Part shown: one piece after another, positions 10,585 through 19,974 of the stretch
Layout of the letters: every line of letters starts with the position of its first letter
Position numbering within the stretch: the stretch's first letter is position 1
Assembly: GCF_014154935.1 (NCBI RefSeq)
Contig: NZ_JACEHH010000029.1
Coordinates: 1-64,000, forward strand
Length of the DNA stretch: 64,000 nucleotides
Source: Stieleria mannarensis
GTDB lineage: Bacteria; Planctomycetota; Planctomycetia; Pirellulales; Pirellulaceae
Direction of reading: 5' to 3'
Position numbers and translations under genes: made by a program
Notes under the pieces: generated by a model
Seen by the model: only the letters and a program-made list of their open reading frames with translations
The model's database searches: none
Told to the model about the DNA's origin: nothing

Positions 10585-10614
10585 GACCGAAAGCCTTGGC
10601 GGCTTCCGCTACGA
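10585..10614. repeat. dispersed repeat, AAAGCCTTGGCGG family (single arm)
   Basis: The motif GAAAGCCTTGGCGGCTTCCG lies just after sucD. The same motif occurs as a two-armed palindrome at 19806-19883 and as a variant at 26176-26202, so it belongs to a dispersed intergenic family. A related inverted pair (GCGAAACTCGCCGCGGGTTTCGC) lies at about 10537-10560 and could act as a weak transcription stop for sucCD. Confidence 0.5.
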
Positions 10615-10672
10615 CACGAACCCGACGCCTGGCCTTGAGCGGTGCCCAAGGCCGGCGGGACCTCTGTCAAGA

Positions 10673-11518
10673 TCAGCCCAGGATTTCGCGGCGGAGCCGG
10701 GTGAGCAACTCGATCGCGCCACCGATCTCTTGCTTTTGCCGCACCGGATCTTCGGGGATTTCGCGTTCGATCGTCAGCGGTCCCTGGTACCCGATTTCGT
10801 GCAAGGTTTCCAGGTACTTGCGCATGTCGACGTCGCCTTCGCCCAGGGGCACTTCGCAGCCCCAGGTTTCCCCCGGCTTGTCGCTCCAGGTGCCGTCCTT
10901 GCAGTGGATGCTGCGGACATGCTTGGCGACGACCTTGAGGGCTTCAATCGGTTCACCGGTGCCGTAGAGAATCATGTTGGCCGGATCGAAGTTGATTTTC
11001 AGATTCTCGCGGCCCACCGCGGCGATGAACTCCAGCAACCCTTCGGCCGTCTCCTGCCCGGTTTCCAGGTGCAGGAATTGGCCGTTGGTGGCACAGTGAT
11101 CACACAGCTCGGCGGTCACCGCAACGATTTCGGCGTACTGCGGATCCGAACTGTCATGGGGGATAAAGCCCAGGTGCAGCGCGACGGCGTCGCAACCGAG
11201 CCAGTTGGCGAAATCGGCGATGTCACGCATCTCGGCCAATCGGCTTTGGCGGGTTTCTACGGGAACCAGCCCGATGGTTTTCACGACGGTCGGGATGTCG
11301 GCGTAGCTTTCGCCCTCGAATCCACCGAACACGGCCGTGCAACGCACGTTCATCGCGTCTAATTGTTTCTTGAGTTCCTCGGCGGTCGCCCGATCACGCT
11401 TGGACGGGTGCGGGGCGTGCAGCTGGATGGTGGGCAGTCCCAATTCTTTGATGACGTCCCATTTGACGCCGAGTCCGGCGTCGACGGAAGCGAACACACC
11501 GATGGGCCAAGATTCCAT
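10673..11518 (-). CDS. sugar phosphate isomerase/epimerase-like TIM-barrel protein
   Basis: 281 aa, AP-endonuclease-2/xylose-isomerase-like fold. Typical strand ends carrying likely metal ligands are visible: LHLGFIPHD, FLHLETGQET (Glu), KINFDPANM (Asp and Asn), SIHCKDG (His) and LTIEREIP (Glu). Such proteins isomerise or epimerise sugars or cyclitols, but the substrate cannot be read from sequence. The gene lies 72 bp downstream of a related TIM-barrel gene on the same strand, and the two are probably co-transcribed with the gene upstream of that. No signal peptide is seen, so it is likely cytoplasmic. Confidence 0.85.
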   Translation of the reverse strand: MESWPIGVFASVDAGLGVKWDVIKELGLPTIQLHAPHPSKRDRATAEELKKQLDAMNVRCTAVFGGFEGESYADIPTVVKTIGLVPVETRQSRLAEMRDIADFANWLGCDAVALHLGFIPHDSSDPQYAEIVAVTAELCDHCATNGQFLHLETGQETAEGLLEFIAAVGRENLKINFDPANMILYGTGEPIEALKVVAKHVRSIHCKDGTWSDKPGETWGCEVPLGEGDVDMRKYLETLHEIGYQGPLTIEREIPEDPVRQKQEIGGAIELLTRLRREILG

Positions 11519-11590
11519 GTCTGATATCCGTAAAAGTGTTGGAGTGAGTTTGGTGGGAGGGGGCCGGCGGAGAGCATGTTGAGCGATCGC

Positions 11591-12505
11591 TCAAACGACG
11601 TAATTGCGGAGAAAGTTATAGGACTGGTTCAAGGCACGCAAACAGTCCACGTCGGAACCTTCGTAGGCGCGGTCCTCGACTTCCACGCACACCGGGCCGT
11701 TGTACCCGGTGTCCGTCAATGCCCCGAAAAACTGGCCCCAATCGACATCGCCCATGCCCGGCAATTTCGGGGAATGCCACTCGTTGGGAGCGGCCAGAAC
11801 GCCGACGCGGTCAAGCTTTGCCCGGTCGACACGCACATCCTTGGCATGGACGTGGAACAGTTTATCGGCAAATTCCGCCAGTGGTGCAAGGTAGTCGATG
11901 TGCTGGAAAATCAGATGCGAGGGGTCGAAGTTCAGCCCAAAGTGGTCGCTGTCGATGTCGTCAAACATCCGTTGCCAGATGGCCGGTGAATGGGCCAGGT
12001 TCTTTCCCGCCGGCCATTCGTCGTTGGTAAAAAACATCGGACAGTTCTCGATCCCGACCCGCACGTTGTGCCTTTCGGCCAACTCGATGATCGGTTTCCA
12101 GGTCTCCAAAAAACGTGGCCAATTGTCATCGACGTTCTTGGTCCAGTCGCGACCGATGAAGGTATTCATCGTGCCGATGCCCAAGTGGGCGGCAGCGCGA
12201 ATGACAGCCTGAATGTGCTCGACCGCCAACGCCGCCTCCTCGCGATCGGGGGACAGTGCGTTGGGGTAGTACCCCAAGCCGCTGATCGCGACTCCGCTGG
12301 TTTGCTGCAGATCGTGAATCGACTGGACCGCCGCGTCGTCCAGATCGTGAACATCGATGTGGGTGATGCCGGCATAACGACGCGTCGCCTTGCCCTTGGG
12401 CCAACACATCACCTCGACACAGTCGTAGCCGATTTGGGCGGCCGTTTGAAAAACTTGCTTCAAATCCGCGTCAGGAAGAATCGCGGTGACATAACCGAGT
12501 TGCAT
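11591..12505 (-). CDS. sugar phosphate isomerase/epimerase-like TIM-barrel protein
   Basis: 304 aa from ATG 12505 ([10 protein letters not shown]); the frame runs further upstream into the preceding gene, which argues for the internal start. The fold resembles xylose-isomerase-like TIM barrels: [10 protein letters not shown] (Glu), LNFDPSHL (Asp and His), [10 protein letters not shown] (His) and [11 protein letters not shown] (Glu) are spaced as metal and substrate ligands. Homologous proteins act in inositol or rare-sugar metabolism; the exact reaction is unknown. It begins 8 bp after the conserved unknown gene upstream, indicating translational coupling or at least one mRNA, and precedes a second TIM-barrel gene. 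Confidence 0.85.
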   Translation of the reverse strand: MQLGYVTAILPDADLKQVFQTAAQIGYDCVEVMCWPKGKATRRYAGITHIDVHDLDDAAVQSIHDLQQTSGVAISGLGYYPNALSPDREEAALAVEHIQAVIRAAAHLGIGTMNTFIGRDWTKNVDDNWPRFLETWKPIIELAERHNVRVGIENCPMFFTNDEWPAGKNLAHSPAIWQRMFDDIDSDHFGLNFDPSHLIFQHIDYLAPLAEFADKLFHVHAKDVRVDRAKLDRVGVLAAPNEWHSPKLPGMGDVDWGQFFGALTDTGYNGPVCVEVEDRAYEGSDVDCLRALNQSYNFLRNYVV

Positions 12506-12512
12506 GACAGAT

Positions 12513-13007
12513 CTATTCTTCGAGTTTGGTGTCGGGGACGGTTTCACCCGTGCCATCCCAATTGGGGGCGCGATACCGAGTCGTCGGCCGGCGGACGGTC
12601 GGTTTGTTCGTCAGCAATCGCAGCTGATCACCCGAATAAAGTTTGGGAACCAACTGATCGCCACGCCGCAATCGGTACAAGATACAGCCTTTGCGTTGGA
12701 CGTAGTACATGCCCCAGACCTTTGCGACGAACCGCTCACGTTCCAGCCCCACGCCTTTGGTTTCGACTTGATCGCCGATTTCAACGCCTTCGCTGCGGAC
12801 GGCCAGCCACATCGTCGGTCGCAATCGAAACCGCAGCCGACCGTAGACATAGTGGTAATAGACGCCATCAAATGAGATTCGCTTGAGCACCCGCGGGCTG
12901 GGGATCACTTGCGTCGCGATCGGGGTGTCGTCGGGATGGATGAACCCTTGGCCGTTTTCCGGCCATCTCAGAAAACATCCGTAATCGGGCAACTGTGGCC
13001 ATTGCAT
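12513..13007 (-). CDS. conserved hypothetical protein
   Basis: 164 aa from ATG 13007 (a TTG two codons upstream is possible). The sequence is rich in Tyr, Trp and Arg ([19 protein letters not shown]) and appears mostly beta-stranded. The central part ([17 protein letters not shown], then [18 protein letters not shown]) suggests a small beta-barrel fold. No catalytic motif, signal peptide or membrane segment is seen. Its stop lies 8 bp before a sugar isomerase-like gene, so it is the first gene of that apparent operon. I do not recognise a named family. Confidence 0.7.
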   Translation of the reverse strand: MQWPQLPDYGCFLRWPENGQGFIHPDDTPIATQVIPSPRVLKRISFDGVYYHYVYGRLRFRLRPTMWLAVRSEGVEIGDQVETKGVGLERERFVAKVWGMYYVQRKGCILYRLRRGDQLVPKLYSGDQLRLLTNKPTVRRPTTRYRAPNWDGTGETVPDTKLEE

Positions 13008-13256
13008 GGGCAATTAACATTTCACGAGGCGGAAAATCGGGAAACGCTCCAATGCGTTTGACTTCGTCGAAGGACAGTGTAACCGAATCAACACCCTCCG
13101 TTTTTTGCCCCAATCCGACGGCGGTCCGACCGCATGCCGCGCCCGACCGAAGTGGCATCTTTCGTCACACCCTCGGCGTGTACAATCGGCGACGTTTGGC
13201 GTTCTTCCGACAAACTGTTCCCGGCCTCCTCCCGTTTGACCGACTCATCGTTCCTT

Positions 13257-15602
13257 ATGCCAGATCACAAGACGCAACCTCCGGTCGGAATCGACCTCGG
13301 CACCACCTTTTCTGCGGTCGCCTACCTGGATGCCGACGGTCGGCCGGAAACGATTCGCAACTCCGAAGGCGACCTGACCACGCCCAGTGCCGTCTTTTTT
13401 GATCAGAAACGACCGATCGTGGGCATGGAAGCCGTCGAGGCGGGATTGCTGGAACCGGACCGCTTGGCCCAGTTCGCCAAACGCAACGTCGGCGAGCAGT
13501 ACTATGAAAAATCAATTCGCGGCAAACACCTGCCGGCCGAAGTCATCCAGGCGCTGGTGTTGCGAAAGTTAAAAACCGACGCCGAATTAAAACTCGGCCG
13601 CATCAGCGAAGCAGTGATCACGGTCCCCGCGTTCTTTAATGAACCCTGTCGCAAAGCGACCCAGGACGCCGGACGGCTGGCCGGGCTGGACGTGCTGGAC
13701 ATCATCAACGAGCCCACCGCCGCGGCGATCACCTATGGCGTCCAACAAGGCTTCTTAGGGGGCGTTCGAAACGCTGAACCGCTGACCAGTCGTGGCCGCG
13801 AATTGGTGCTGGTGTATGACCTCGGCGGCGGCACCTTTGACGTCACCGTGATGGAAATTGAAAAAGGAAACTTCAACACGATCGCGACCGCCGGTGATGT
13901 TTATCTGGGAGGCATCGATTGGGACAACCGAATGGTCGACCTGATCGCCGAAGCCTTTCTTGCCCAGCACGGGCACGACCCCCGCCGGGACCCGCAGGCT
14001 GAACAGGAACTACTGCGCAAGGCCAATCAAACCAAACACGCACTGACCCAGCGTGAATCGGTCACCGTCGCCTTCGCCAGCGACGGCCGGCGGTTGCGGA
14101 CCGAGATTTCCCAGCAAGCGTTTTCCCAGCGCTGCGTGGACTTGGTCGAGCGAACGATCATGACGGTGCATCTGGTGCTCGATGATGCCGGGATCGATTG
14201 GCCCGACCTGACACGATTGATCCTGGTCGGCGGTTCGACACGGATGCCGATGATTCGCGACGAACTGCAACAACTCAGCGGCATGGAACTCGATCGGTCG
14301 CTGTCGCCCGACGAGGCGGTCAGCCACGGTGCGGCGTTGTACGCCGGCATGTTGTCCGCCGGGGCGAAGGACAAAACCGGCATCTCGGTGACGAACGTCA
14401 ATTCGCACGATCTGGGCGTTTTGGCCGTCGACCCCAAATCGAACAAGCCACGCCGCAAAATCATGATCCCGCGGAACAGCAAATTGCCGGCACGCAAAAC
14501 GGTGCGGTTTCGCACCCACGTCAACAACCAAGCCAACGTCAAAATCCAAATCGTCGAAGGCGGGGACAAACGCGGCATCAATGCCACGCCGATCGGCAAG
14601 TGCGTCGTCGCCGACTTGCCCAAAGGCACCCCCAAAGGCACCAATGTCGACGTGCGGTTTGATTACCGCGCCGATGGGCGTCTGACAGTCCACGCCTCGC
14701 TGCCCGAAATCGAGCGGAAAATCACCATGACGCTCAATCGGGCGGCCGGATTGTCCGACCAGGAGATCGGAACGTGGACCAAACGCCTGGACGAGGGGCT
14801 GAGCGACGCCATGCTGGCCGGCATGGTCGAAGGCGACGACGGCCCGGCCGACGATTCGATTTCTGGTGCCGGCGACGTGCTGCCCGACGATGGCCCCGTC
14901 GCCGAGGACACCGCGGTCGGGAATGCCGCGGTCGGGAATGCCGCAGCGGAGAACGTTGCCGCCGAGGTCCCCGGAAACGTCCAAGGGTTCGCCGCACTGC
15001 AACACGTCGAATCCGAACCGGAACTGCCGGAAACGCCAGCCGCCCCGGTCCCACCGGCCAGCGCCGCGGCCATCCTGGGCGTGCCGGCCTCGCCATCCCC
15101 CCAGCCCTCGACGCCCCATTCGCCGGCTCCATCAGCCCCCAACACTCAGGCCCCCAACACTCAGGCGTCCAGTTCTCCTGCCCCCGGCGGTCCCGCCGAA
15201 CCGGCAGGCGCGGTGCGTGAGCCGAAGCCGAAGTTTTCGGTCGATGCGGGCGATGCGATCAAGATCGAAACCGACCAGGCCGCCGCGCCGGCGGCGAAAT
15301 TGTCAACCCGCGACGCCCAGAGCTTGGCCGCCGCGACCGGATCGACCAAGCCGACGATCTCCGAAAAACCGCAATTGGAACTCGACCCCAAAGACGCCGC
15401 CCCGGCGGTCAAGGCCGACGCGAACGACTTGGCGATGCTCGCCGCCTTGAGCGGAAACACTGCCTCGCCACGCAAGGGCGACGTGCCGTTGATCGTGACC
15501 GATCCGCCGGCCGGCAAAGACGCGGCGAACAAACCCGCTGAAATCAAACCCGCTCCCAAGCCGAAGAAATCCGGCGGGCTGTTCGGACGAAGGCGAAAGT
15601 GA
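13257..15602 (+). CDS. divergent Hsp70 (DnaK-like) with long disordered C-terminal tail
   Basis: About 781 aa from ATG 13257 (MPDHKTQPPVGIDLGTTFS); the upstream extension of the frame looks non-coding. The ATPase domain is intact: GIDLGTTFSAVAYLD, IINEPTAAAITYG, VYDLGGGTFDVTVME and LVGGSTRMPMIRDEL. After about residue 390 a short beta substrate-binding part is recognisable (DVRFDYRADGRLTVHA), but the normal DnaK lid is replaced by about 270 residues rich in Ala, Pro, Asp and Glu. The tail has short internal repeats (AVGNAAVGNAA, APNTQAPNTQA) and ends in basic GGLFGRRRK. It is not the canonical DnaK and no DnaJ or GrpE gene is adjacent. It is probably a specialised chaperone. Confidence 0.88.
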   Translation: MPDHKTQPPVGIDLGTTFSAVAYLDADGRPETIRNSEGDLTTPSAVFFDQKRPIVGMEAVEAGLLEPDRLAQFAKRNVGEQYYEKSIRGKHLPAEVIQALVLRKLKTDAELKLGRISEAVITVPAFFNEPCRKATQDAGRLAGLDVLDIINEPTAAAITYGVQQGFLGGVRNAEPLTSRGRELVLVYDLGGGTFDVTVMEIEKGNFNTIATAGDVYLGGIDWDNRMVDLIAEAFLAQHGHDPRRDPQAEQELLRKANQTKHALTQRESVTVAFASDGRRLRTEISQQAFSQRCVDLVERTIMTVHLVLDDAGIDWPDLTRLILVGGSTRMPMIRDELQQLSGMELDRSLSPDEAVSHGAALYAGMLSAGAKDKTGISVTNVNSHDLGVLAVDPKSNKPRRKIMIPRNSKLPARKTVRFRTHVNNQANVKIQIVEGGDKRGINATPIGKCVVADLPKGTPKGTNVDVRFDYRADGRLTVHASLPEIERKITMTLNRAAGLSDQEIGTWTKRLDEGLSDAMLAGMVEGDDGPADDSISGAGDVLPDDGPVAEDTAVGNAAVGNAAAENVAAEVPGNVQGFAALQHVESEPELPETPAAPVPPASAAAILGVPASPSPQPSTPHSPAPSAPNTQAPNTQASSSPAPGGPAEPAGAVREPKPKFSVDAGDAIKIETDQAAAPAAKLSTRDAQSLAAATGSTKPTISEKPQLELDPKDAAPAVKADANDLAMLAALSGNTASPRKGDVPLIVTDPPAGKDAANKPAEIKPAPKPKKSGGLFGRRRK

Positions 15603-15638
15603 AGTCCCGGATCAACGGCCCGTTCATTCGGGAACGCA

Positions 15639-15729
15639 GCACCCGTTGGTGTCTAGCCTTTAGGCGATCTCCCCGTCGCTGCGGTGCAGCGACAATGGGC
15701 GGCGAAAGCCTGCGCACCAGCGCCGGTGC
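15639..15729. repeat. palindromic intergenic repeat element
   Basis: An imperfect inverted repeat of roughly 90 bp follows the Hsp70 gene. Outer arms GCACCCGTTGGTGTCTAG and the complement of CGCACCAGCGCCGGTGC enclose an inner perfect hairpin, GTCGCTGC/GCAGCGAC. The structure could stop Hsp70 transcription or be a dispersed repeat. The rest of the 323-bp gap (15603-15925) shows no gene; short frames across the element are spurious. Confidence 0.5.
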
Positions 15730-15925
15730 CGATCGCGTGACATTTCTTTTACATTGTTTTGAGACGTTGAAGACCATTAAATCGCCGGTTCGTCGTTTAC
15801 TAGGTTAGCTGCGACCTACACTCGCCCGTCGGGCGATGGGTGAATCGGCGTGTCGGCGGTTTCTGGGATCGCCTCCGAACTGCGCGGCTGCACCAGTGCC
15901 CCACTGAGGCGAGGGAATCAAAACG

Positions 15926-17329
15926 ATGTCTGCGAACCATTGGAAAAATGCATCTGTCTTGTTGGCCGCCGGCCTGTGTTTGGCGGCGATGCTCGGCGGC
16001 GGCGAATCGACCGCGAGGGCCGAACAATTGTCGTTGGACGTCGGCGTGTCCAATCCGGCGATGCTGGCCGGGGAAAAACAGATCAACCACATCCGCATTT
16101 CGTTGACGGGGTTTGACGTCCCTCAAAACGAAGCGCGTCCGCCGGTCAACACGGCGATCGTGATCGACCAAAGTGGATCGATGGGCGGACAAAAGATCGT
16201 GCAGGCCCGCGAGGCGGCGATCGCAGCGGTCCGTCGGTTGCGTGACGACGACATCGTTTCGATCGTGCTGTACGCCGATTCGGCCACCGTTCTGGTGCCG
16301 GCCACCAAAGCGACCGATCGCAAATCGATCATCAAAAAGATCCGCTCGGTCACCGCCGGGGGAAGCACCGCATTGTTCGCCGGCGTCAGTAAAGGCGCCG
16401 CGGAAGTCCGCAAGTTTCTCGACAAGGAATCGGTCAACCGCGTCATCCTGCTGAGCGACGGCCAGGCCAACGTGGGGCCGAAGAGTCCCCGTGAACTGGA
16501 ACGTCTGGGGGCCTCGCTGGTCAAGGAAGGGATCAGCGTCAGCACGCTCGGTTTGGGACTCGGTTACAACGAGGACCTGATGAGCCGTTTGGCGGCGGCC
16601 GGCAGCGGCAACCACATGTTTGTCGAACAAGCCGATGACCTGGTCGCGGTCTTTCAAACGGAATTCAATGATTTGATGAGTGTGGTGGCCAGTGACTTTC
16701 AAATCCACGCGAAAATCGGCAAAGGCATTCGCCCGGTCCGCGTCTTGAACAACAAAGCGGACATCAGCGGCCAGGACATCTATATTCCGTTGGCCCAGTT
16801 GTACGCACGGCAACAACGCTACTTTGTCATCGAAGTGGAAGTCCCCGCGGGGGAAGCCGGCAGCAAACGCCCGCTCGCTTCGGTCACCGTCCAGTATCAA
16901 AACATGCTCAGCAAGACGACCGACACGTTGACCAGCAGCATCGAGATCCGTTTCACCGACGACAAGGAAGCCGTGGCCAGAGAATGCGATCACGAAACGG
17001 CGGCTTACTGTGCGATTCAGTTGGCCAACGAAAAGAACGTCCAGGCGACCGCCCTCCGCGACGCCGGACGGGTAAAAGAGGCCAAGCAATTGCTGTTGGG
17101 AAACTCTGCCGAATTGCAAAAACTGGACGCGATGTATGGCGCGATGATCGCAGAGGAGCTCTCCAGCGAACTGAAACGCAACGCCAAGCTGAACCAGGAT
17201 CAATCCGCGATCATCGAGAGTCCGTCGGCTTGGAATTCGTCGCGAAAAGCGATGCGGTATGAGCAAAGCAAGAACGCGGCGCAGCAACAAATGCGCGTGA
17301 AAGTGGCTCCGCCCTCGGATAAAAAGTAG
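15926..17329 (+). CDS. exported VWA-domain protein
   Basis: 467 aa. The start follows a purine-rich GAGGCGAGGG. A signal peptide is clear (SVLLAAGLCLAAMLGGG, cleavage after ARA). The von Willebrand A domain spans about 75-245 with the MIDAS motif DQSGSMGG and the second ligand region TAGGSTALFAG. LSDGQANVGP and the following strand LGLGLGYNEDLM complete the fold. A beta-rich domain follows, then a charged helical C-terminus. Such proteins bind ligands through a divalent metal. It ends 11 bp before a histidine kinase gene and probably shares its transcript, suggesting a periplasmic partner or sensor input for that kinase; this link is inferred. Confidence 0.88.
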   Translation: MSANHWKNASVLLAAGLCLAAMLGGGESTARAEQLSLDVGVSNPAMLAGEKQINHIRISLTGFDVPQNEARPPVNTAIVIDQSGSMGGQKIVQAREAAIAAVRRLRDDDIVSIVLYADSATVLVPATKATDRKSIIKKIRSVTAGGSTALFAGVSKGAAEVRKFLDKESVNRVILLSDGQANVGPKSPRELERLGASLVKEGISVSTLGLGLGYNEDLMSRLAAAGSGNHMFVEQADDLVAVFQTEFNDLMSVVASDFQIHAKIGKGIRPVRVLNNKADISGQDIYIPLAQLYARQQRYFVIEVEVPAGEAGSKRPLASVTVQYQNMLSKTTDTLTSSIEIRFTDDKEAVARECDHETAAYCAIQLANEKNVQATALRDAGRVKEAKQLLLGNSAELQKLDAMYGAMIAEELSSELKRNAKLNQDQSAIIESPSAWNSSRKAMRYEQSKNAAQQQMRVKVAPPSDKK

Positions 17330-17340
17330 GACCTGACGGA

Positions 17341-19095
17341 ATGCCTCGTCGCTTGTTCCTTGCACTCCTCCTGCTCGTCGCCGCACCGCTGGTGCTGCTG
17401 GGCTGGATGAGTGCAACGGCAGTCACGGCCAGCCAGGCGGCGGCAAAGGATAACCTTGCCACGTTGCTTTCGTCCCAGCTTTATGACGCCGACATGCGGA
17501 TCGTGCAACTGTTTGACAGTTATGCGATTCGCTTGGACGACCAGCTCGACGCCTCGGACTCGGTTTTCGAAGCCCTGCGGCGGATGCGTCGCCAGGAGCC
17601 GATCTTGCGGCAGGGGATCGTCGTCGACCCGGCGGGCACGATCGTCTTTCCGCGGCCGGGCGATTTGATCGGCATCGATGAAAGCGAAGTGGCCGCGGCG
17701 CTGCCCGGGTTGGTCGACGCGCGTCCGCTGCCCAGTGCGATGCGAGAGTCCCTGGTGCCTGCGACCAAAACATCGGGTCCGAAGTCAGCCGGATCGAAAG
17801 TGGCCGGGATCCAGTCCGCCCGCGGTCCGGCGGCGCCGCGGTCGGCGTTCACCGAATCGGCCTGGCAACAGTGGTACATGGCCGATGGAACCCAGGTGGT
17901 TTACTGGCGGGCCCGTCGCGACGGATCGACCGTCGGCATGCTGCTGGAACGCAGTCGCTGGATCGCGGATCTGATCGCCGTGCTGCCCGATCACCGCAGC
18001 TCCCAGGCAGCGTCCTCGCTTCGTGTGGCCGGGTCGGGTCCCACCGTGACGCCGACCGGCCAGGGTTCGGTCGGGCGGAAATTGTCCGACCTCTCACCGA
18101 CCCCGATCGGCAGTCTGACCTTGGTCGATGAAGCCAAACGGCTGGTCTATCGGTGGGGAAACCGCGATGAATTTCAGCTGGTCCCCTTGGCCGCGGCGCC
18201 CCTTTCGGAGCCCCTGGCCAGCTGGCAACTGCGGCTGCACGTCGATCCCGCGCTCGTGCCTTCATCCAGCTCCGTCCCGATCTATGTGTCCTTGGCCGGC
18301 ATCGCGATCCTGCTGTTGGCGGTGGGGTTCTACGTGCTGACGTCGGTCCAGCGTCAGATCAGCGAGGCCAAAAGCCGGGTCAGTTTTGCCGGCCAGGTCT
18401 CTCACGAACTGCGCACGCCGTTGACCAACATCCGGCTGTACACCGAGTTGGCGGAATCGGACCTGCGGCGGATCGGCAACAGCGACGCGGCCGATTCCCT
18501 GGCCCGGCGTCTGGAGGTGATCGACCACGAAAGCCGGCGTCTGCAGCGACTGGTGACCGGCGTGTTGGAAATGATCCGGCCCAACGGAAAACCGCTCGGC
18601 GTCCGGTGTCAGAGCACCGACGTGGGCGAGTTGATTGCGGGCATCGCGGAACAATTCATGCCCAGCTTCAAGGCGGCGGGGCTGTCGCTGGAGACAGATT
18701 GCCAGTGCCACCGATCCGTCTCGGTCGACCCCGACATCATCGAAATGGTCCTGGTCAACCTGCTCAGCAACGTCGAAAAATACGTTCCCCGCGGCGGCCA
18801 CTGTATGATCCGCTGTGTGGTTTGCGGTGATCTGCCGGCCACCGAAACGCCATCGCCGCAAAAGCTGCGTGTCACCGTCAGTGATGACGGACCGGGCATC
18901 GCGGCGACGCATCAATCCAGGATTTTCCGTCCCTTTGTGCGGATCGACGACTCGATCAATGCGCCCAGCGGAACGGGAATCGGGTTGACCATCGCCCGTC
19001 GCGCCGCGGCACGCCACGGCGGCGATCTGGCGCTGACACCCGATTCCCAACTCGGCGGCGCGGCGTTCGAGTTGACCGTCCCGATCGGTGATTAA
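17341..19095 (+). CDS. membrane sensor histidine kinase
   Basis: 584 aa. A first transmembrane helix at about residues 4-24 (LFLALLLLVAAPLVLLG), a periplasmic sensing region to about 310, and a second helix around 313-335 (VSLAGIAILLLAVGFYVL). The HisKA domain follows with H-box QVSHELRTPLTN; the phosphorylated histidine is His355. The ATPase domain shows N box NLLSNVEKYV, G1 DDGPGI and G2 GTGIGLTIARR, so the catalytic parts are complete. No HAMP domain is obvious. The stop codon is directly followed by the response regulator ATG, and a VWA protein gene precedes it, so the three form one probable operon. Confidence 0.94.
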   Translation: MPRRLFLALLLLVAAPLVLLGWMSATAVTASQAAAKDNLATLLSSQLYDADMRIVQLFDSYAIRLDDQLDASDSVFEALRRMRRQEPILRQGIVVDPAGTIVFPRPGDLIGIDESEVAAALPGLVDARPLPSAMRESLVPATKTSGPKSAGSKVAGIQSARGPAAPRSAFTESAWQQWYMADGTQVVYWRARRDGSTVGMLLERSRWIADLIAVLPDHRSSQAASSLRVAGSGPTVTPTGQGSVGRKLSDLSPTPIGSLTLVDEAKRLVYRWGNRDEFQLVPLAAAPLSEPLASWQLRLHVDPALVPSSSSVPIYVSLAGIAILLLAVGFYVLTSVQRQISEAKSRVSFAGQVSHELRTPLTNIRLYTELAESDLRRIGNSDAADSLARRLEVIDHESRRLQRLVTGVLEMIRPNGKPLGVRCQSTDVGELIAGIAEQFMPSFKAAGLSLETDCQCHRSVSVDPDIIEMVLVNLLSNVEKYVPRGGHCMIRCVVCGDLPATETPSPQKLRVTVSDDGPGIAATHQSRIFRPFVRIDDSINAPSGTGIGLTIARRAAARHGGDLALTPDSQLGGAAFELTVPIGD

Positions 19096-19809
19096 ATGGC
19101 ACACCAAATCTTGATCGCCGAAGACGATGCGAACACGCGAGCCGCGTTGGCGGAGGTGCTGCGCAGCGAAGGCTACGTCGTGACCGAAGCCGCCGACGGG
19201 CGACACGCCAAGGATCTGTTCGACGCCTCGCCGCCGGACATCGCCTGTCTGGATGTGATGATGCCCGGCATGAGCGGTTTTGATGTTTGCAAGTACTTTC
19301 GTCAGCAATCACCGACGATGCCGATTCTGTTCATCACGGCCAAGGCGGAAGAGATCGACAAAGTGATCGGTCTGGAACTCGGCGGCGACGACTACATCGT
19401 CAAACCCTTCGGGACCAAGGAATTGATCGCACGGATCCGCGCCGTCGCTCGCCGCAGTCTCGCAGAATCACCCGACGCCGGCGTGACGTTTTCCGACACC
19501 CCCTTTGCCATGGGGGATCTGGAGGTGTCACCGAGGGAGCTCCGTGCCCGACGCGGTGACGAAACGATCACGCTGACGCGGCGCGAGGTGTTGATCCTGC
19601 AAACGCTGGCCGCCCGCCCCGGCGAAGTCGTCAAACGTGCCGACCTGTTCCGCTCGGCCTGGGAAGACGACCACGTCCCCAACAGCCGAACCATCGACCA
19701 GACGATCAGCCAGCTAAGAAAACGCATCGAGACCGACCCCAAACACCCCCAAATCATCCAGACCGTCTATGGCGTCGGCTACCGATACGAAGCCACACCG
19801 CGCCGGTAG
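19096..19809 (+). CDS. OmpR-family response regulator
   Basis: 237 aa. The receiver domain has acidic residues ED at 9-10, the phospho-acceptor Asp53 in CLDVMMPG, TAKAEE and the conserved lysine in YIVKPF. The C-terminal winged-helix domain runs from about 135 with LTRREVLILQTLAARPGEVV and RTIDQTISQLRKRIE, typical of OmpR/PhoB DNA-binding regulators. The start abuts the stop of the histidine kinase with no intervening base, so the pair is almost certainly a cognate two-component system. Targets are unknown. Confidence 0.95.
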   Translation: MAHQILIAEDDANTRAALAEVLRSEGYVVTEAADGRHAKDLFDASPPDIACLDVMMPGMSGFDVCKYFRQQSPTMPILFITAKAEEIDKVIGLELGGDDYIVKPFGTKELIARIRAVARRSLAESPDAGVTFSDTPFAMGDLEVSPRELRARRGDETITLTRREVLILQTLAARPGEVVKRADLFRSAWEDDHVPNSRTIDQTISQLRKRIETDPKHPQIIQTVYGVGYRYEATPRR

Positions 19810-19883
19810 CGGAAGCCGCCAAGGCTTTCGGCTCGACCCTTGCGGCGTCGCCGCGGCCGCGAAAGCCTTGGCGGATTCCGCGA
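19806..19883. repeat. palindromic repeat, AAAGCCTTGGCGG family; possible terminator
   Basis: Two arms, GCGGAAGCCGCCAAGGCTTT and the near-complement GAAAGCCTTGGCGGATTCCG, flank a GC-rich loop. They overlap the last codon of the response regulator gene and follow it. Arms match at all but about one or two positions. Related single arms occur at 10585-10614 and 26176-26202. There is no T-run, so if it ends transcription it is not a classical intrinsic terminator. Confidence 0.65.
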
Positions 19884-19974
19884 CGAGTGGGGTTGCGCCA
19901 CATTCCGGCGGATTGGTGTAGAATTGGCGACCTGAATTCAACCAACCATTTCCTCCCCACCCTTCCGCTGGATC

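Noticed and set aside
15599-15808. small open frame after the Hsp70 gene
   Set aside because: It is contained in a palindromic repeat element and has no coding features.
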